Positions 62,279 through 64,000 of a stretch of 64,000 nucleotides of DNA are shown piece by piece. Position 1 is the stretch's first letter, and each line of letters opens with the position of its first letter. Below the pieces are notes generated by a model. The model ran no database searches, was not told where the DNA came from, and was given only the letters and a program-made list of their open reading frames with translations. Origin of the DNA: Panacagrimonas sp965216805. GTDB lineage: Bacteria; Pseudomonadota; Gammaproteobacteria; Nevskiales; Nevskiaceae. A program made the position numbers and the translations under genes. The DNA lies in NCBI RefSeq assembly GCF_965216805.1, contig NZ_CBDCGN010000002.1, positions 1,984,001 through 2,048,000 on the forward strand, read 5' to 3'.

Positions 62279-62662
62279 ATGACTGACCCGCGAAGCTGCG
62301 ACAGCGTTCGCAGGCCGTCGCATGTGCTCGGCTTCTGGATCATTCCCGGCGGCATCTCCGCAGGGGCGTTCTTCGGCGCTGACCGGTATCCCGCGCTTCT
62401 TCTGATCGGGGCCGCCGCCTGTGTCTTGATGGGGCTCGCCTGCCTCGTCAATGCCGCTCGCTGCCACCGACTGCATTGCTACATCACAGGACCCTACTTT
62501 TTGCTCCTGGCAATAGCTGCGAGCATCGCGTACGGATTCGACGTAGGCACCTCGCATCACTCCGAAAAGTGGCTGCTAGTGTCGCTCGGAATAGCTCCAC
62601 TGCTCATTTGGCTGCCCGAACGCCTTTCGGGTACGACCTATCGGAAGTCATCAGGCTGCTGA
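62279..62662 (+). CDS. Small membrane protein of the mer module, unknown function
   Basis: The 127-residue protein has about four hydrophobic segments and the motif CHRLHCYITGPYFLL with paired Cys. It follows the GDCCVxC gene by 4 bases; a GTG at 62267 would overlap it. The composition and place suggest membrane handling of a thiol-reactive metal. I do not recognise a named family. Confidence 0.65.
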   Translation: MTDPRSCDSVRRPSHVLGFWIIPGGISAGAFFGADRYPALLLIGAAACVLMGLACLVNAARCHRLHCYITGPYFLLLAIAASIAYGFDVGTSHHSEKWLLVSLGIAPLLIWLPERLSGTTYRKSSGC

Positions 62663-62923
62663 ACGATCGCCTGGCACCCCCTGCCTCATCCTCGGGCAAC
62701 CTTGACGGCGAGTAACTCAGCGCCTTGGTATCAGCCGTCGCCTACTACGAGTTGTGTCACTTTCGCTGGTGAAACATCCGCAAAGCAGCGGAATCGCGGA
62801 GAACGTTGCAAGAATGGTTGCGAAAATTCTCATGTGGTGGACGCCTTTGATATGATCAATCCGGCCGCCGGACAAGGTGCGGCGGCATAGGTGACTGACG
62901 CAACCTGTGCTGCAGACGTCGAA
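62663..62923. other. Gap between the mer module and the second KfrA-like gene
   Basis: About 260 bases with no supported gene and no merA fragment visible; mildly AT-rich. Confidence 0.45.
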
Positions 62924-63952
62924 CTAAGAGCTTCCAGCCTCACCGGCTTTGGCCTTCTGCAGACGGCGAATCTCAGCCTTGGCTTCCTCCAATTGCCCCA
63001 GCAGTGCCGACAGCCGGCCTTCGAGTTTTGCCGCATCTCTCAAGGCCTCGTCGCGGTCACGTTTGTGCTGCTCGCTGCTCCCGGTCAGCTGTTCGATCTC
63101 GGCACGGGCACGATCCAGTTCAGCCTGGCGCAGTGCCTGGTCCCTGGCGGCCTGCTCATGGACCCGCTGCAGGGCATTCTCGGCGGCCACCACGGCCTCC
63201 TGGCGCTTGGCGAGGTCACGCTGCGCAGTCGTCAGCTCCGCCCGGAGCGAAGCATTCAGTTTGGCGGCCTCCGACACCGATGTCTCGAGGGTTGCCGCAT
63301 GCTTGGCTGCGGCGGCCGTTTCACGCTCTCGATCCTGCACCAGGCGTTGCAACTGGGCCTTCTGTTCGTCGATACGACCCAGCAGGTGACGCTCGTTGCC
63401 CTCAGCCTGGTCGCGCAGCCGCTGCAGTTCGCCGGTGTGCTTCTGGGCGGCGCGTTCGCGCTCGGCCTCGGAAGCGCGGGCCTGGGCCTCGGCGGTGGTC
63501 GCGCGGGTCGTCTGGGTTCCCAGCTCTTTCTCGGTGCTGGCGAGCTTGGCTGAGGTGGTCTTGAGCTGCTCCCGGTGACGTTCCAGATCGGCGTTCAGGT
63601 CGGCAACTCGCTGATGGAACGCCGTGCGCTCGACTTCGAAGTCGCGGCGATCCTGGGCCAGAGCTTCGCGACCTTGGGCGAGCGCCGCCTCAGCCTCTGC
63701 ACGTTCCGTTTCGAGTTCCTGGCGGGCAGTACTCTGTACTTGCTCGTAGAGTTCAGCCGCGGCCGTCGCGATCGACGCCGGCAAGTTCAGGCGCAACGGC
63801 AGCGACTGGAAGTACTGCTTGAGCAGAGCGTTCACCGTACCAGGCGAGCCGGTCCCCAAGATCCGGCGCACGCCATCGATCGTCGGCCGCTCACCTTCGG
63901 CCAGCAGCTGATCCGCAGCGCGCGTGATGTCGGTCAGCGTTACACCGCGCAT
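62924..63952 (-). CDS. Second KfrA-type DNA-binding coiled-coil protein (TnpT-like)
   Basis: The 342-residue protein has the same layout as the gene at 50138: an N-terminal HTH (GERPTIDGVRRILGTGSPGT) and a very long coiled coil (about 70-335). The two are clearly homologous but diverged. Its start faces the right edge, where a divergent recombinase gene would be expected. It probably belongs to the mercury transposon whose left end is at 60784. Confidence 0.8.
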   Translation of the reverse strand: MRGVTLTDITRAADQLLAEGERPTIDGVRRILGTGSPGTVNALLKQYFQSLPLRLNLPASIATAAAELYEQVQSTARQELETERAEAEAALAQGREALAQDRRDFEVERTAFHQRVADLNADLERHREQLKTTSAKLASTEKELGTQTTRATTAEAQARASEAERERAAQKHTGELQRLRDQAEGNERHLLGRIDEQKAQLQRLVQDRERETAAAAKHAATLETSVSEAAKLNASLRAELTTAQRDLAKRQEAVVAAENALQRVHEQAARDQALRQAELDRARAEIEQLTGSSEQHKRDRDEALRDAAKLEGRLSALLGQLEEAKAEIRRLQKAKAGEAGSS

Positions 63953-63969
63953 AGGGTTTTCCCGGTATT

Positions 63970-63983
63970 AACCGGCTCCGATT
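63970..63983. promoter_or_regulatory. Small dyad upstream of the second KfrA-like gene
   Basis: CCGGT and ACCGG arms around ATTA lie about 18 bases before the start codon, in the position of a KfrA-type autoregulatory operator. Evidence is positional only. Confidence 0.35.
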
Positions 63984-64000
63984 TTCGCGTTTTAATGCTC

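Noticed and set aside
62702..62890. A 62-codon frame between the mer module and the KfrA-like gene
   Set aside because: No homology or ribosome site; composition unlike a coding region.

Overview
The window is about 64 kb of GC-rich DNA with the gene content and order of a gammaproteobacterium of the Xanthomonadales/Lysobacterales type. The evidence is a DksA with a long Lys/Ala/Pro-rich N-terminal extension, an acetolactate synthase-ilvC-psd-pssA-leuA block, a UDG-rimI pair, a DUF3450/TtpC/ExbB/ExbD/TonB cluster, and many short palindromic intergenic repeats. No rRNA, tRNA or CRISPR array was recognised.

Layout. 0-6.9 kb: partial cNMP-binding protein (-), dksA (+), LysR regulator (-) divergent from ilvD (+), acyl-CoA dehydrogenase (+), crotonase (-). 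6.9-17.1 kb: branched-chain amino-acid and phospholipid block. ilvG (-) is divergent from ilvH-ilvC-psd-like-pssA (+). Then come a membrane Ser/Thr kinase and an FGE-like protein (-), and leuA (+) behind a leader peptide with five consecutive Leu codons that was too short for ordinary gene calling. 17.1-26.5 kb: GNAT, uracil-DNA glycosylase, rimI, an MFS transporter, a MoxR-DUF58-transglutaminase operon (-), a patatin-like lipase and a small membrane protein. 26.5-31 kb: valS (-) carrying two apparent in-frame insertions, cysH (+), rhodanese (-). 31-38 kb: a TonB energy-transduction operon ending in a TPR-DUF1329 fusion. 38-49.6 kb: diguanylate cyclase, a MacAB-like ABC exporter operon, a DUF4382 lipoprotein, a CorC/HlyC membrane protein, hisG-hisD, and a NUDIX hydrolase.

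49.6 kb to the right edge is accessory DNA. A divergent KfrA-like/tyrosine-recombinase pair resembles the tnpT/tnpS resolution modules of Tn4651-type Tn3-family transposons. An IS3-family remnant follows, then a MarR-FadL-MFP-RND operon, then a carboxyltransferase gene cut off at its 5' end exactly where a GGGG-starting, Tn3-like terminal repeat begins. To the right of that repeat lie merR/merT/merP, a GDCCVxC-family small protein, a small membrane protein and a second KfrA/TnpT-like gene. No merA is present in the window.

How the genes work together. IlvG/IlvH, IlvC and IlvD supply valine and isoleucine precursors, and LeuA branches to leucine, probably under ribosome-mediated attenuation. 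PssA makes phosphatidylserine, but the adjacent Psd homologue has lost all three family catalytic residues. The ExbB/ExbD/TonB genes with DUF3450 and TPR proteins power outer-membrane receptors that are not encoded here. The most unusual items are the Psd pseudoenzyme, the TPR-DUF1329 fusion, the leucine leader, repeats that have become part of coding sequences (valS, ttpC, the ends of convergent genes), and the FadL-plus-RND operon on the island. All functional calls come from reading the sequence; no database search was run.
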